35,254 nucleotides of DNA from Candidatus Cryptobacteroides excrementavium (GTDB lineage Bacteria; Bacteroidota; Bacteroidia; Bacteroidales; UBA932), in the NCBI GenBank assembly GCA_017695025.1, contig JADILX010000078.1, positions 1 to 35,254 on the forward strand, in the 5' to 3' direction. The notes under the pieces were generated by a model. That model saw only the letters and a list, made by a program, of their open reading frames with translations. It was not told where the DNA came from and did no database searches. Shown piece by piece: positions 8,408-17,638 of the stretch; the first letter of the stretch is position 1; each line of letters opens with the position of its first letter. The translations under genes and the position numbers were made by a program.

Positions 8408-9400
8408 ATGGAGAGCGTTAACATTAAAGAATTGAATGACCGTATCCAGCGTGAGAGTTCATTTGTAGACATCCTCACAATGGAGATGGGCAAGGTGATT
8501 GTCGGCCAGAAACATCTGGTGGAAAACCTTCTTATAGGTCTCCTCGCAAACGGCCATATTCTGCTTGAGGGCGTGCCGGGACTGGCAAAGACCCTTGCGA
8601 TAAATACCCTTGCCTCGTGTGTCGATGCCAAGTTCAGCAGGATACAGTTTACCCCGGACCTGCTTCCGGCCGATGTCCTCGGAACGCTGATATATTCTCA
8701 GAAAAGCGAGCAGTTCCAGATCCGCAAAGGGCCTATTTTTGCCAATTTCGTGCTTGCGGATGAAATCAACCGTTCACCGGCGAAAGTGCAGTCTGCTCTG
8801 CTGGAGGCCATGCAGGAGCGCCAGGTGACGATAGGTGACGAGACTTTCCGTCTTCCCGAGCCTTTCCTTGTGATGGCGACCCAGAATCCTATCGAACAGG
8901 AAGGTACATATCCTCTTCCGGAAGCGCAGGTTGACCGTTTCATGCTGAAGGTCGTGGTCTCCTATCCTAAAAAGGAAGAGGAAAAACTCATCATCAGGAT
9001 GAACAATACAGGGGAGTTCCCGAAAGCCAGGCCTGTCATGAAACCGGAGGATATAGTCCGTGCCCGGGAGGTAGTGAGGGATGTGTATATGGACGAGAAG
9101 ATAGAGCGTTACATCGTTGACATCGTCTATGCCACAAGGACTCCGCAGGACTACAGCCTCAAGAGTCTGTCCGGCCTCATCTCGTACGGGGCGTCTCCAC
9201 GTGCCAGCATATCTCTGTCGATGGCATCCAAGGCCTATGCATTCATAAAGAGAAGAGGCTATGTAATACCTGAGGATGTCCGCGCAGTATGCAATGAGGT
9301 GCTCAGGCACAGGATAGGCCTTACCTATGAGGCCGAGGCCGAAAATGTGACCACGGAAAATATCATTTCAGAGATAATCAATGCAGTAGAAGTTCCGTAA
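8408..9400 (+). CDS. moxR: MoxR-family AAA+ ATPase
   Basis: VGQKHLVENLLIGLLANGHILLEGVPGLAKT (Walker A), FVLADEINRSPAKVQSALLEAMQERQVT (Walker B); ATG 8408; stop overlaps next start (TAATG). Confidence 0.95.
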   Translation: MESVNIKELNDRIQRESSFVDILTMEMGKVIVGQKHLVENLLIGLLANGHILLEGVPGLAKTLAINTLASCVDAKFSRIQFTPDLLPADVLGTLIYSQKSEQFQIRKGPIFANFVLADEINRSPAKVQSALLEAMQERQVTIGDETFRLPEPFLVMATQNPIEQEGTYPLPEAQVDRFMLKVVVSYPKKEEEKLIIRMNNTGEFPKARPVMKPEDIVRAREVVRDVYMDEKIERYIVDIVYATRTPQDYSLKSLSGLISYGASPRASISLSMASKAYAFIKRRGYVIPEDVRAVCNEVLRHRIGLTYEAEAENVTTENIISEIINAVEVP

Positions 9401-10293
9401 TGGATAGACCCAGAAATGCCGAAGACCTGCTCAGGAAGGTCAGGAAAATCGAGATAAAGACAAGGGTGCTTTCGCATCAGATATTTGCGGGAGAGTACCA
9501 TTCTGCATTCAAAGGACGCGGGATGGCCTTCAGTGAGGTGCGGGAGTACCAGTTCGGTGACGATGTCCGGAATATGGACTGGAATGTCACGGCACGTCTC
9601 AGGTCTCCCTATGTGAAAGTCTTTGAGGAAGAAAGGGAACTGACGGTGGTGCTCCTTATAGACATCAGCCGGTCGGGGCTTTTCGGTACGGCAGGGATGG
9701 ACAAGAGGGATCTGATAGCAGAGATAGCGGCAGTGCTTTCGTTTTCCGCCATCATAAACAATGATAAGGTCGGCGCCCTTTTCTTCAGCGACAGGGTGGA
9801 GAAATTCATTCCTCCGAAGAAAGGCAGGAGCCATCTCCTGCATATTATACGCGAGATAATAGAATTCCGTCCGCAATATGATGGTACGGACATCAGCGGG
9901 GCATTGCGTTATCTCGCCAATGCCATCAAGAAACGCTGTACGGCATTTCTTCTTTCGGATATGCTGGATGTCAATGAGGATGGCACTCCGCGTTATGAGG
10001 ATGCCCTCAAGGTGGCTGTGGGCAGGCACGACCTGTCCGTCATCGAAGTCTATGACCCCCGCGAGAGGGAAATCCCCGATGTCGGTCTTCTGCATGTGAA
10101 GGATTCTGAGACATTGAAGTCCGCCTGGGTGGACACTTCCAGCAAAAAAGTGAGGGATGCCTATGCGGAATGGTTCAGGACAATGTCCCGGAGCGCATCG
10201 CGCATGCTCATGAAATATAATGTTGACAGTGTCAGCATAGCGACTGACCAGGATTATGTGAAAGGGCTGATGGCCTTTTTCCAAAAACGATAG
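9400..10293 (+). CDS. DUF58 domain-containing protein
   Basis: GRGMAFSEVREYQFGDDVRNMDWNVTARLRSPYVKVFEEERELTVVLLIDIS, the hallmark DUF58 block, directly after moxR. Confidence 0.94.
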   Translation: MDRPRNAEDLLRKVRKIEIKTRVLSHQIFAGEYHSAFKGRGMAFSEVREYQFGDDVRNMDWNVTARLRSPYVKVFEEERELTVVLLIDISRSGLFGTAGMDKRDLIAEIAAVLSFSAIINNDKVGALFFSDRVEKFIPPKKGRSHLLHIIREIIEFRPQYDGTDISGALRYLANAIKKRCTAFLLSDMLDVNEDGTPRYEDALKVAVGRHDLSVIEVYDPREREIPDVGLLHVKDSETLKSAWVDTSSKKVRDAYAEWFRTMSRSASRMLMKYNVDSVSIATDQDYVKGLMAFFQKR

Positions 10294-10306
10294 TAGACGT
10301 GACCAT

Positions 10307-11422
10307 ATGGATTTATTTCTGAAATACGTTTCTGCTTTGTCGGTGTGTGCCGGAATGGCCGGGTCCAGCATTGCTGCCTATGCCCAGGCCCCGGGGCGGA
10401 TAGAGATGGACGGGGTGTTTCTGGAGCCTGTCCAGGAGCGGGATTCCGTGCTGATTGCAGACCAGTTGAGATACGGTTTTGTCCTTTACGGGGTTGAGGA
10501 CGGGACATCTTTTGCGTTCCCCGACTATTCGGATGGCTTCTGCGAGGGTGTAGAAGTCGTTTCCCCCTGGAAAGTTGACACCCTTGACGTGCAGAAGGGC
10601 AAGAAAGGCCTGCCTGCAAGGATGGATATCAGGGCAAGCGTCACCGTCACTTCATTTGATGAGGGCGAATATCAGCTGCCGCCTGTGGCTGTTGTGAGAA
10701 GGACTCCCCAAGGAGCCGTAGACACTATATTCTTCGGCAACAGGACACTCGATGTCAGGACAATGCCTGTCGATACGGCGACATTCATCCTGCATGACAT
10801 CAAGGGGCAGGTGCGCTATCCTCTGACATTCAGGGAACTCATCCCTTATCTTGCCGGTCTTGCCGTCCTTGCCGGTCTTGTATGGCTTGCCGTATGGCTC
10901 ATACTCAGGTATGGCCGTAAGGGAGGCGCATCTGTTTCACGCAGAGACCCGCCGCATATTGTTGCCCTCAGGAAACTTGACGGGCTCAGGGGAAACAGGC
11001 TGTGGAGCCCGGAGAAGCAGAAGCAGTTTTATTCAGGTGTTACCGATGCACTGAGGGAATATATCGTCTCAAGGTACGGAATCTCTGCCATGGAGATGAC
11101 TACGGGCGAGATATTCCGGGAACTCTCAGGGAAAGATGTCCCGGAGGCGCTTTTTGAAGAGACAAAATCTCTTTTTGAGAGGGCGGATTTTGTGAAGTTC
11201 GCCAAATATGTGGCATCTGATGATGAGAATGCATCTGCCGTCCCTTGTGCCGTGCGGTTTGTCACTTCGACATATCAGCAGGAGGTGGATGGCGGTTCAG
11301 AAGCCGCTATGCCGGCCCAGGGGGACAGCGTCCACGCTGACAACCAGACATGTGCCGTGTCCGGCGGGACTGGGGACAGTGGCGCAGACCCGATACGGAA
11401 AGATGAAAAACAGGAGGTGTAG
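10307..11422 (+). CDS. Signal-peptide, single-TM protein of the Bat operon with BatD-like architecture
   Basis: N-terminal signal-like segment, predicted periplasmic region, TM LIPYLAGLAVLAGLVWLAVWLILRYG, then cytoplasmic helical region (YSGVTDALREYIVSRYGISAMEMTTGEIF...). Confidence 0.75.
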   Translation: MDLFLKYVSALSVCAGMAGSSIAAYAQAPGRIEMDGVFLEPVQERDSVLIADQLRYGFVLYGVEDGTSFAFPDYSDGFCEGVEVVSPWKVDTLDVQKGKKGLPARMDIRASVTVTSFDEGEYQLPPVAVVRRTPQGAVDTIFFGNRTLDVRTMPVDTATFILHDIKGQVRYPLTFRELIPYLAGLAVLAGLVWLAVWLILRYGRKGGASVSRRDPPHIVALRKLDGLRGNRLWSPEKQKQFYSGVTDALREYIVSRYGISAMEMTTGEIFRELSGKDVPEALFEETKSLFERADFVKFAKYVASDDENASAVPCAVRFVTSTYQQEVDGGSEAAMPAQGDSVHADNQTCAVSGGTGDSGADPIRKDEKQEV

Positions 11423-11424
11423 AG

Positions 11425-12411
11425 ATGTTTTTTGAGTATCCAAAACTGCTTTGGCTGGAAATCATCCCGTTTCTGCTGATTCTGCACTATCTCTATCTTG
11501 AGTTCTGTGCACGGCGTCCGCATATCCGTATTCCGGTCATGTTGCCGCTGAAGCAGGGCAGGTTTTCATTCATGGCCTGCATGAGGCATGTCCCTGCTGT
11601 ACTTAAGATACTTGCCATAGTGATGATTATCATTGCCATGGCCAGGCCGAGGTCTTCCGGGAAGATGGACCGTGTAGATTCTGAAGGTATTGACATCATG
11701 CTTGCCATGGACGTCTCCACGAGTATGCTTGCCAGAGATTTTACTCCCGACAGGATAAGTGCGGCCAAGGATATTGCCATTGAATTCATTTCACAGCGTC
11801 CGTCCGACAGGATAGGCATAGCCGTGTTTGCAGGAGAAAGTTATACGCAATGTCCTCTTACGACTGACAGGGCTACTCTTATCAATCTGATGAAAGAAGT
11901 CCATACAGACCTTATTGAAGACGGAACCGCCATAGGAAACGGTCTTGCGACTGCCGTGGCACGTCTGAAGGATTCGGATGCCAAGAGCCGGGTGGTGATA
12001 CTGCTTACGGACGGCGTCAACAACCGTGGAGAAATCACGCCGCAGATGGCGGCCGAGATAGCAAAGACGTATGGGGTAAGGGTCTATACCATAGGTGTCG
12101 GGGCGGAAGGGACAGCACCCTATCCGGTCATGACTCCCTGGGGGGTCGAGGTGCAGAATGTGCGTGTGGAGATAGACGAGGAGTTGCTGAAGGAAATGGC
12201 CCAGGCCACAGGAGGACGGTATTTCCGCGCTACGGACAATACCAAACTTATGGAAATCTACAGTGAAATCAATGAAATGGAGAAATCCCGGATCACTGTG
12301 GACAGTTTCCCCGTGTATAAGGAATTATATACCGGATATGCACTCGTGGCCCTGGCGGCCCTTCTTCTTGCCGTCATCCTGGATTTGTTTGTCATAAGAA
12401 GATTGCCATAG
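11425..12411 (+). CDS. batA: BatA, VWA-domain membrane protein
   Basis: VWA MIDAS DVSTSM, LLTDGVNNRG, flanking TM helices; position in Bat operon. Confidence 0.92.
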   Translation: MFFEYPKLLWLEIIPFLLILHYLYLEFCARRPHIRIPVMLPLKQGRFSFMACMRHVPAVLKILAIVMIIIAMARPRSSGKMDRVDSEGIDIMLAMDVSTSMLARDFTPDRISAAKDIAIEFISQRPSDRIGIAVFAGESYTQCPLTTDRATLINLMKEVHTDLIEDGTAIGNGLATAVARLKDSDAKSRVVILLTDGVNNRGEITPQMAAEIAKTYGVRVYTIGVGAEGTAPYPVMTPWGVEVQNVRVEIDEELLKEMAQATGGRYFRATDNTKLMEIYSEINEMEKSRITVDSFPVYKELYTGYALVALAALLLAVILDLFVIRRLP

Positions 12412-12423
12412 GAGAGGATAGAC

Positions 12424-13422
12424 ATGATTAATTTTGCTCAGGCACAGTATCTTTTACTGATATTGCTCATACCTCTGTTTTTTGTGGCCTATGCCCTGAT
12501 GCTTCATTTCAGGAAACGGAGGGTAAGGCGTTTCGGGGACGAGGCCCTTGTCTCGGCCCTCATGCCGTCTGTCTCCAAGGCAAAGGGCTGGGTGAGACTT
12601 ACTTTGTTTTCCCTTGCCTTTTTCTTCTTTATAATTGGCCTGTCCAGACCTCAGATCGGAGCCAAACTGAAAGAACATGAGACACGTGGGGCTGAAATCA
12701 TGATTGCCCTGGATGTCTCCAACTCGATGCTGGCAGAGGACTATTCGCCGAACCGTCTGGACCGGGCCAAACTTGCAATCTCAAAACTCGTGGACAGGTT
12801 GAGGGATGACAGGATAGGTCTTATTGTCTTTGCCGGCAGTTCATTTGTGCAACTTCCGGTGACAACCGACTATGTTTCTGCCAAGATGTTCCTCAACTCC
12901 ATATCTACGGAGTCTGTACCGATACAAGGCACGGCCATAGGTGATGCCATCAATACTGCCATACGCAGTTTCAGCGCCCAGAGTGAAAAAAGCAGGGTGA
13001 TTATTGTCATAACTGACGGCGAAAACCATGAGGATGACCCGGTTGCGGCTGCAAGGCAGGCTGCCGAACTGGGTATAAAGGTTTTTACCATAGGTGTCGG
13101 GTCTGAGGAGGGAAAGCCTGTCCCTGTGGGAGGGGAACTTCTCAAAGACAAGAATGGGGATATCGTGGTCTCCCGTCTCGATGAGAAGACACTCAAGGAG
13201 GTGGCTGCCGCCGGAAACGGTTCCTATGTGCGTGCGGGTAACAGCGAGTTCGGCCTGAATCCGATTGTAGATGAAATCAGGAAGATGGATGACGAGCAGT
13301 TCAGTTCGATTGTCTTTGAGGAATTTGACGAACAATTTATGTATTTCTTTGCGATAGCCCTTGTCCTGTTTGTGATAGAGATGCTGATAGGGGAAAGGAA
13401 GATGAAAAGGCGTTTGTTTTAG
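12424..13422 (+). CDS. batB: BatB, VWA-domain membrane protein
   Basis: MIDAS DVSNSM, VITDGENHEDDP, terminal TM helices; follows batA. Confidence 0.92.
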   Translation: MINFAQAQYLLLILLIPLFFVAYALMLHFRKRRVRRFGDEALVSALMPSVSKAKGWVRLTLFSLAFFFFIIGLSRPQIGAKLKEHETRGAEIMIALDVSNSMLAEDYSPNRLDRAKLAISKLVDRLRDDRIGLIVFAGSSFVQLPVTTDYVSAKMFLNSISTESVPIQGTAIGDAINTAIRSFSAQSEKSRVIIVITDGENHEDDPVAAARQAAELGIKVFTIGVGSEEGKPVPVGGELLKDKNGDIVVSRLDEKTLKEVAAAGNGSYVRAGNSEFGLNPIVDEIRKMDDEQFSSIVFEEFDEQFMYFFAIALVLFVIEMLIGERKMKRRLF

Positions 13423-13434
13423 GAGGATTGTCAA

Positions 13435-14145
13435 ATGAGGAATGTTATAGCAGCCGTTTTTATCCTGTTTGTCTCTTCATTCTGCCTTCATGCGCAGCCG
13501 GACAGGAGTGACGTCAGGAGAGGCAACAGGGATTTCAGAAAAGAGGCATGGAAAGAGGCAGAGATTGACTACAGGAAAGCATTGGTGAAAGATTCCACGT
13601 CCTTTGCGGCAGGTTTCAATCTTGCAAATACCCTGTACCGGATGGGGGACATGGAACAGGCAAGAAAAAGTTATGATGCCCTGAAGGATTCGGCTCCTGC
13701 AAGCGCCCATGAGTCTGACTGGTATTATAACTCCGGGAATGCTGCATCACAGGCAAAGGACTGGCAGGCTGCTGTCGATGCATACCGGCAGTCCCTTCTG
13801 CTGAACCCTGGGGATATTGACGCCAAGGAAAATTATATTTATGCCAGGCAGATGCTTGAGGAACAGCAGAACCAGCAGCAGAATCAGCAGGATAAGCAGA
13901 ACAATGATGACGGACAGGATAAGGATGACGGTGAGAACGACCGGCAGGATTCTGACCAGGATAAGGATGATCAGGGACAGCAGCCTCCTCAGGGACAGCC
14001 CCAGGGGCAGCAGCCTAAAATAACTCCTCAGGCCGCCCAGCAGATGCTGCAGGCAATACAGGCAAAGGAAAAGGAGACCCAGGAGAAGGTGAACAAGGAG
14101 AAGGCTGAAGCCATGAAGTCCCGCCAGAAAGAGAAGAACTGGTAG
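13435..14145 (+). CDS. batC: BatC, TPR protein with Q/D-rich C-terminal region
   Basis: Signal peptide, TPR repeats (FNLANTLYRMGDMEQARKSYDAL, YYNSGNAASQAKDWQAAVDAYRQSLLLNPGD), low-complexity QQNQQQNQQDKQNNDDGQDKDDGEND. Confidence 0.88.
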   Translation: MRNVIAAVFILFVSSFCLHAQPDRSDVRRGNRDFRKEAWKEAEIDYRKALVKDSTSFAAGFNLANTLYRMGDMEQARKSYDALKDSAPASAHESDWYYNSGNAASQAKDWQAAVDAYRQSLLLNPGDIDAKENYIYARQMLEEQQNQQQNQQDKQNNDDGQDKDDGENDRQDSDQDKDDQGQQPPQGQPQGQQPKITPQAAQQMLQAIQAKEKETQEKVNKEKAEAMKSRQKEKNW

Positions 14146-14195
14146 CGTGGCCCGTTACGCCCTTTTATATTGTTTGATAAAAATACCGGTGAGGA

Positions 14196-16820
14196 ATGAT
14201 TAACAGAATATTTTTGACATTTGTCCTTGCGTTTATGTCTGCAGCAGGCATTTCTGCACAGACTTCCATCCGTGTGGAGATCCCGAATGTCGTTGCGGAA
14301 AATGAACAGTTTACTGTGGCATTTATTATAGACGGAGAAAGTTCCCCGTCGGATTTCAAATGGAGCCAGGGGGAGGATTTCCAGCTTGTATGGGGGCCTC
14401 AGCAAGGCCGCTCCACCAGTGTGCAGATAATAAACGGCAAACGGACCAAATCATCCCAGACGACCTATACATATGTGCTTTATCCGAAGAAAAAGGGTAC
14501 TTTCACCCTGCCTGAGGCTACTGCAAAAATCAAGGGCAAGGAAGTAAAGTCGGATCCTGTGAGGATAGAAGTCGTTTCTGACGGAAATACTTCTGCCGCC
14601 CAGACCCCACGTCCATCCGGTTCCGGCACCCGGTCTGATGTCACGGGGATTTCTGATGAAGACCTGTTTATGCGGCTTACTCTGAGCCGTACCGATGTGG
14701 TGGTCGGCGAGCCTGTAACTGCAACTCTGAAACTCTATCAGAGGGCAAACATCGCCGGTTTCGAAGATGCGAGATTCCCTTCATTCAACGGGTTCTGGAG
14801 CCAGGAAATAGAGGCACCGACCAATATCGAGTTCCAGAGGGAAAGTTACAATGACAGGATATACAATACTGCTGTTCTCCGTAAATATGTCCTGATACCG
14901 CAGCAGTCCGGCACATTGACAATAGAGCCTGCCGAACTTGTATGTCTCTTGAACATACGTGTCTCCTCTGGAGGCTCGGCAAGTATATTCGACGGATTCT
15001 TTGATGACTACAGGACTATCCGGAAGAGAATATATTCGTCTTCCGTGAAAGTGCATGTTACACCTCTTCCGTCCGGGGCACCGGCTTCTTTTGGGGGAGG
15101 AGTGGGCGACTTCACGATTTCGGCCAGGCTGAGCAAGGATTCCCTTTCTACGCATGAGGCTGCGTCTCTCATAGTGACTATCAAGGGAAAAGGCAATGTG
15201 TCCCTTCTTGAGGCCCCTCATGTCGCATTCCCTCCGGATTTCGAAGTGTATGACACGAAAGTCACGGAAAATACTGACAAGGCTTCCGGGGGCACTTCGG
15301 GAAGCAAGACTTATGAATACCCTTTCATACCGCGCAGCCATGGGGATTTTGCGATAGCCCCGATTCCATACAGTTATTATGATATCAATGAGGGAAAATA
15401 TGTCACTCTGAAGACCAGGGCAATATTGTTTTCCGTGGCGAAAGGCAATGATGTGGATGACGGAGCGTCTGTTTCTGTTCCTGCCATTACACGTCACGGG
15501 GTGAAGAGCCTTGGACAGGATATAAGATATATAAGGACGAAACTCCCTGTTCTTGTGCCGAAAGGCGATTTCTTCATAGGGTCCGGCCTGTTCTGGGGCT
15601 TGTTTGCGGCAGTGGCGGTATTGTCGGCAGCCATATGGCTTCTGCTCCGGATGCTTGCAGCCCGACGGGCCGATGTTGCCGGTATGAAGACTCGGAAAGC
15701 GACCAAGATGGCTCTCAGGAGACTGAAACTCGCAGAGAATTATCTGCGCCAGAATCTTTATGCTGCATTCTATGACGAACTTCACAAGGCCCTTGTGGGC
15801 TTTGCCTCAGACAAACTCAATGTATCCGTGGCGGATTTCTCAAAAGAAAGGATTTCATCATCTCTTGTCGGAGCAGGAGCCGACAGAGAGTCCGTGGATG
15901 AGTTCATCTCCCTTCTGGATGCATGCGAGTTTGCCCGGTACTCTCCTGATGCAGGGCATGATGCCATGAACGTACATTATCAGGCAGCCATAAATATAAT
16001 ATCTTCAATGGATTCAATGATGAAAGGAAAGAAGACGGCCCGCAACACGGGGATTGCCGTAATGACTATGCTGCTCACTCTTTCCATACCAATGACGGCA
16101 TCTGCATCCGGGGATAATACATACATCGATTCCCTGTGGACAAAGGCGACGGTTGCGTATTCCGAAGGCAGATGGGCTGATGCTGCAGCCGGCTATGAGA
16201 CAATCGTCTCTTCCGGACTGGAGTCAGCGGCATTGTACTGCAATATAGGAAGTTCATACTTTAAGGCAGAGGACTACCCTCATGCTGTGCTGTATTATGA
16301 GCGGGCGCTGAAACTTGACCCGTCATATGCGGACGCCCGCTACAATCTTGAGGTTGTATCCGGTTTTATCCAGGACAGGATAGACCCTGTGCCGGAATTT
16401 GTACTGAAGACATGGGCCAAGGCTGTCTGCTATATCCTTGATTCCGATGCGTGGGCCATATTGTCAATAGTATTCTTTGCCATTGCATGTGTCATGCTCC
16501 TGCTTCTTGTACTGTCTGTATCCAGAGGATGGAAGATTTCAGGCTTTTCAGGCCTGGTGGTCTCTGTTCTTCTGACTGTAAGTTGCCTCGCGTTTTCACT
16601 GTGGCAGAAGAATGACTATATGCGGGCTGATGGTGCTGTTGTCATGAGGCCTGTGACATCAGTCAAGAGTTCCCCTTCTTCAGAGACTTCCAAGGATCTT
16701 TTCATTCTTCATGAGGGTACAACCGTAAGAATCCTTGATGAGGTCGGGGAATGGAACAATATCGAACTTGCCGATGGCCGCCAGGGCTGGATTCTCTCGG
16801 ATGACATAGAGGTCATCTGA
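14196..16820 (+). CDS. batD: Fused BatD-BatE protein (oxygen tolerance domain + TPR + SH3-like)
   Basis: N-terminal BatD (signal, beta domains, TM, cytoplasmic helical region); C-terminal TPR (AALYCNIGSSYFKAEDYPHAVLYYERALKLDP), two TMs and SH3-like GTTVRILDEVGEWNNIELADGRQGWI, typical of BatE. Confidence 0.9.
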   Translation: MINRIFLTFVLAFMSAAGISAQTSIRVEIPNVVAENEQFTVAFIIDGESSPSDFKWSQGEDFQLVWGPQQGRSTSVQIINGKRTKSSQTTYTYVLYPKKKGTFTLPEATAKIKGKEVKSDPVRIEVVSDGNTSAAQTPRPSGSGTRSDVTGISDEDLFMRLTLSRTDVVVGEPVTATLKLYQRANIAGFEDARFPSFNGFWSQEIEAPTNIEFQRESYNDRIYNTAVLRKYVLIPQQSGTLTIEPAELVCLLNIRVSSGGSASIFDGFFDDYRTIRKRIYSSSVKVHVTPLPSGAPASFGGGVGDFTISARLSKDSLSTHEAASLIVTIKGKGNVSLLEAPHVAFPPDFEVYDTKVTENTDKASGGTSGSKTYEYPFIPRSHGDFAIAPIPYSYYDINEGKYVTLKTRAILFSVAKGNDVDDGASVSVPAITRHGVKSLGQDIRYIRTKLPVLVPKGDFFIGSGLFWGLFAAVAVLSAAIWLLLRMLAARRADVAGMKTRKATKMALRRLKLAENYLRQNLYAAFYDELHKALVGFASDKLNVSVADFSKERISSSLVGAGADRESVDEFISLLDACEFARYSPDAGHDAMNVHYQAAINIISSMDSMMKGKKTARNTGIAVMTMLLTLSIPMTASASGDNTYIDSLWTKATVAYSEGRWADAAAGYETIVSSGLESAALYCNIGSSYFKAEDYPHAVLYYERALKLDPSYADARYNLEVVSGFIQDRIDPVPEFVLKTWAKAVCYILDSDAWAILSIVFFAIACVMLLLLVLSVSRGWKISGFSGLVVSVLLTVSCLAFSLWQKNDYMRADGAVVMRPVTSVKSSPSSETSKDLFILHEGTTVRILDEVGEWNNIELADGRQGWILSDDIEVI

Positions 16821-16893
16821 CGTAATTTTTCATGTCGAGTGAGTTTTATGGTATCTATTATGATTATATGGGACAAAAATAGTGAAATCAAAT

Positions 16894-16932
16894 AAAAAAG
16901 GACGACCAAAATTGTTTTTTTAGTCGTCCTTT
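16894..16932. terminator. Bidirectional intrinsic terminator between batDE and ferritin
   Basis: AAAGGACGAC (16897-16906) pairs perfectly with GTCGTCCTTT (16923-16932), with A-run before and T-run after; located between convergent genes. Confidence 0.85.
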
Positions 16933-16951
16933 CTGATAGCCTGTGACAGGG

Positions 16952-17431
16952 TTACCTTGCGGCAAGTTGGGCGTCAATGTAGAAGAGCCCTGCATCTCCG
17001 GCTTTCTTGAACTTGTCGACAAGTCCGGCTGCGGTAGCCTCTTCTTCAACCTGCTCTCTTACAAAGCCCCAGAGGAAGTCCTGTGTTGCCTTGTCTTTCT
17101 CTGCGGATGCCACGTCAACGAGGGCGTTGATGAGTTCTGATACATGGCATTCATGTTTGTAGACATGTTCGAAGACCTCAAGGACGCTGCCCCACCCTGC
17201 AGGGACAACATCGATCATACTTACTTTTGCCTCGCCGCCTCTCTTGATGAGATAGTGGGCAAGTTCATTTGCGTGCTCCTTTTCTTCCTCAGACTGTTTC
17301 ATCATCCAGTGTGCACAGCCTGACCATCCTTCTTTCTCAAGGAAATAGGACATCTGGAGGTAGAGGTTTGAAGACCACAGTTCAGCAGTGATCTGGTCAT
17401 TGATGGCTTTCTGTAATTTTTCAGTAATCAT
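16952..17431 (-). CDS. ftnA: Ferritin (non-heme)
   Basis: ELWSSNLYLQMSYFLEKEGWSGCAHWMMKQSEEEKEHANELAHYL with ferroxidase E/ExxH residues; 159 aa. Confidence 0.95.
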   Translation of the reverse strand: MITEKLQKAINDQITAELWSSNLYLQMSYFLEKEGWSGCAHWMMKQSEEEKEHANELAHYLIKRGGEAKVSMIDVVPAGWGSVLEVFEHVYKHECHVSELINALVDVASAEKDKATQDFLWGFVREQVEEEATAAGLVDKFKKAGDAGLFYIDAQLAAR

Positions 17432-17638
17432 GGCTTTTTATTTTTTATTGTCCAACTTCATTTCCGGACGTGGTGCTGTCCGGCATCCGGTCTGTTCCCG
17501 GAGCGTTCCCGCATGTCCGTTCCGGTGACGCAGTGATACAATATCAGTGCCATATGCCGGCAGTTTGACATTTTGGCATGATGCGGAGAAGGAATGTCAG
17601 CAGATATGGCAGTGCGGGAATGGCTGCCGTTACTTATG

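Noticed and set aside
9325-10371. 348-aa minus-strand ORF opposite the DUF58 gene
   Set aside because: Shadow ORF; the plus-strand DUF58 gene has clear family motifs and operon context.
14781-15785. 334-aa minus-strand ORF opposite batD
   Set aside because: Shadow ORF without domain signal.
8408-16820. MoxR plus VWA genes as a possible defence system
   Set aside because: Gene content and order match the known Bacteroidota Bat aerotolerance operon, with no nuclease or effector gene.
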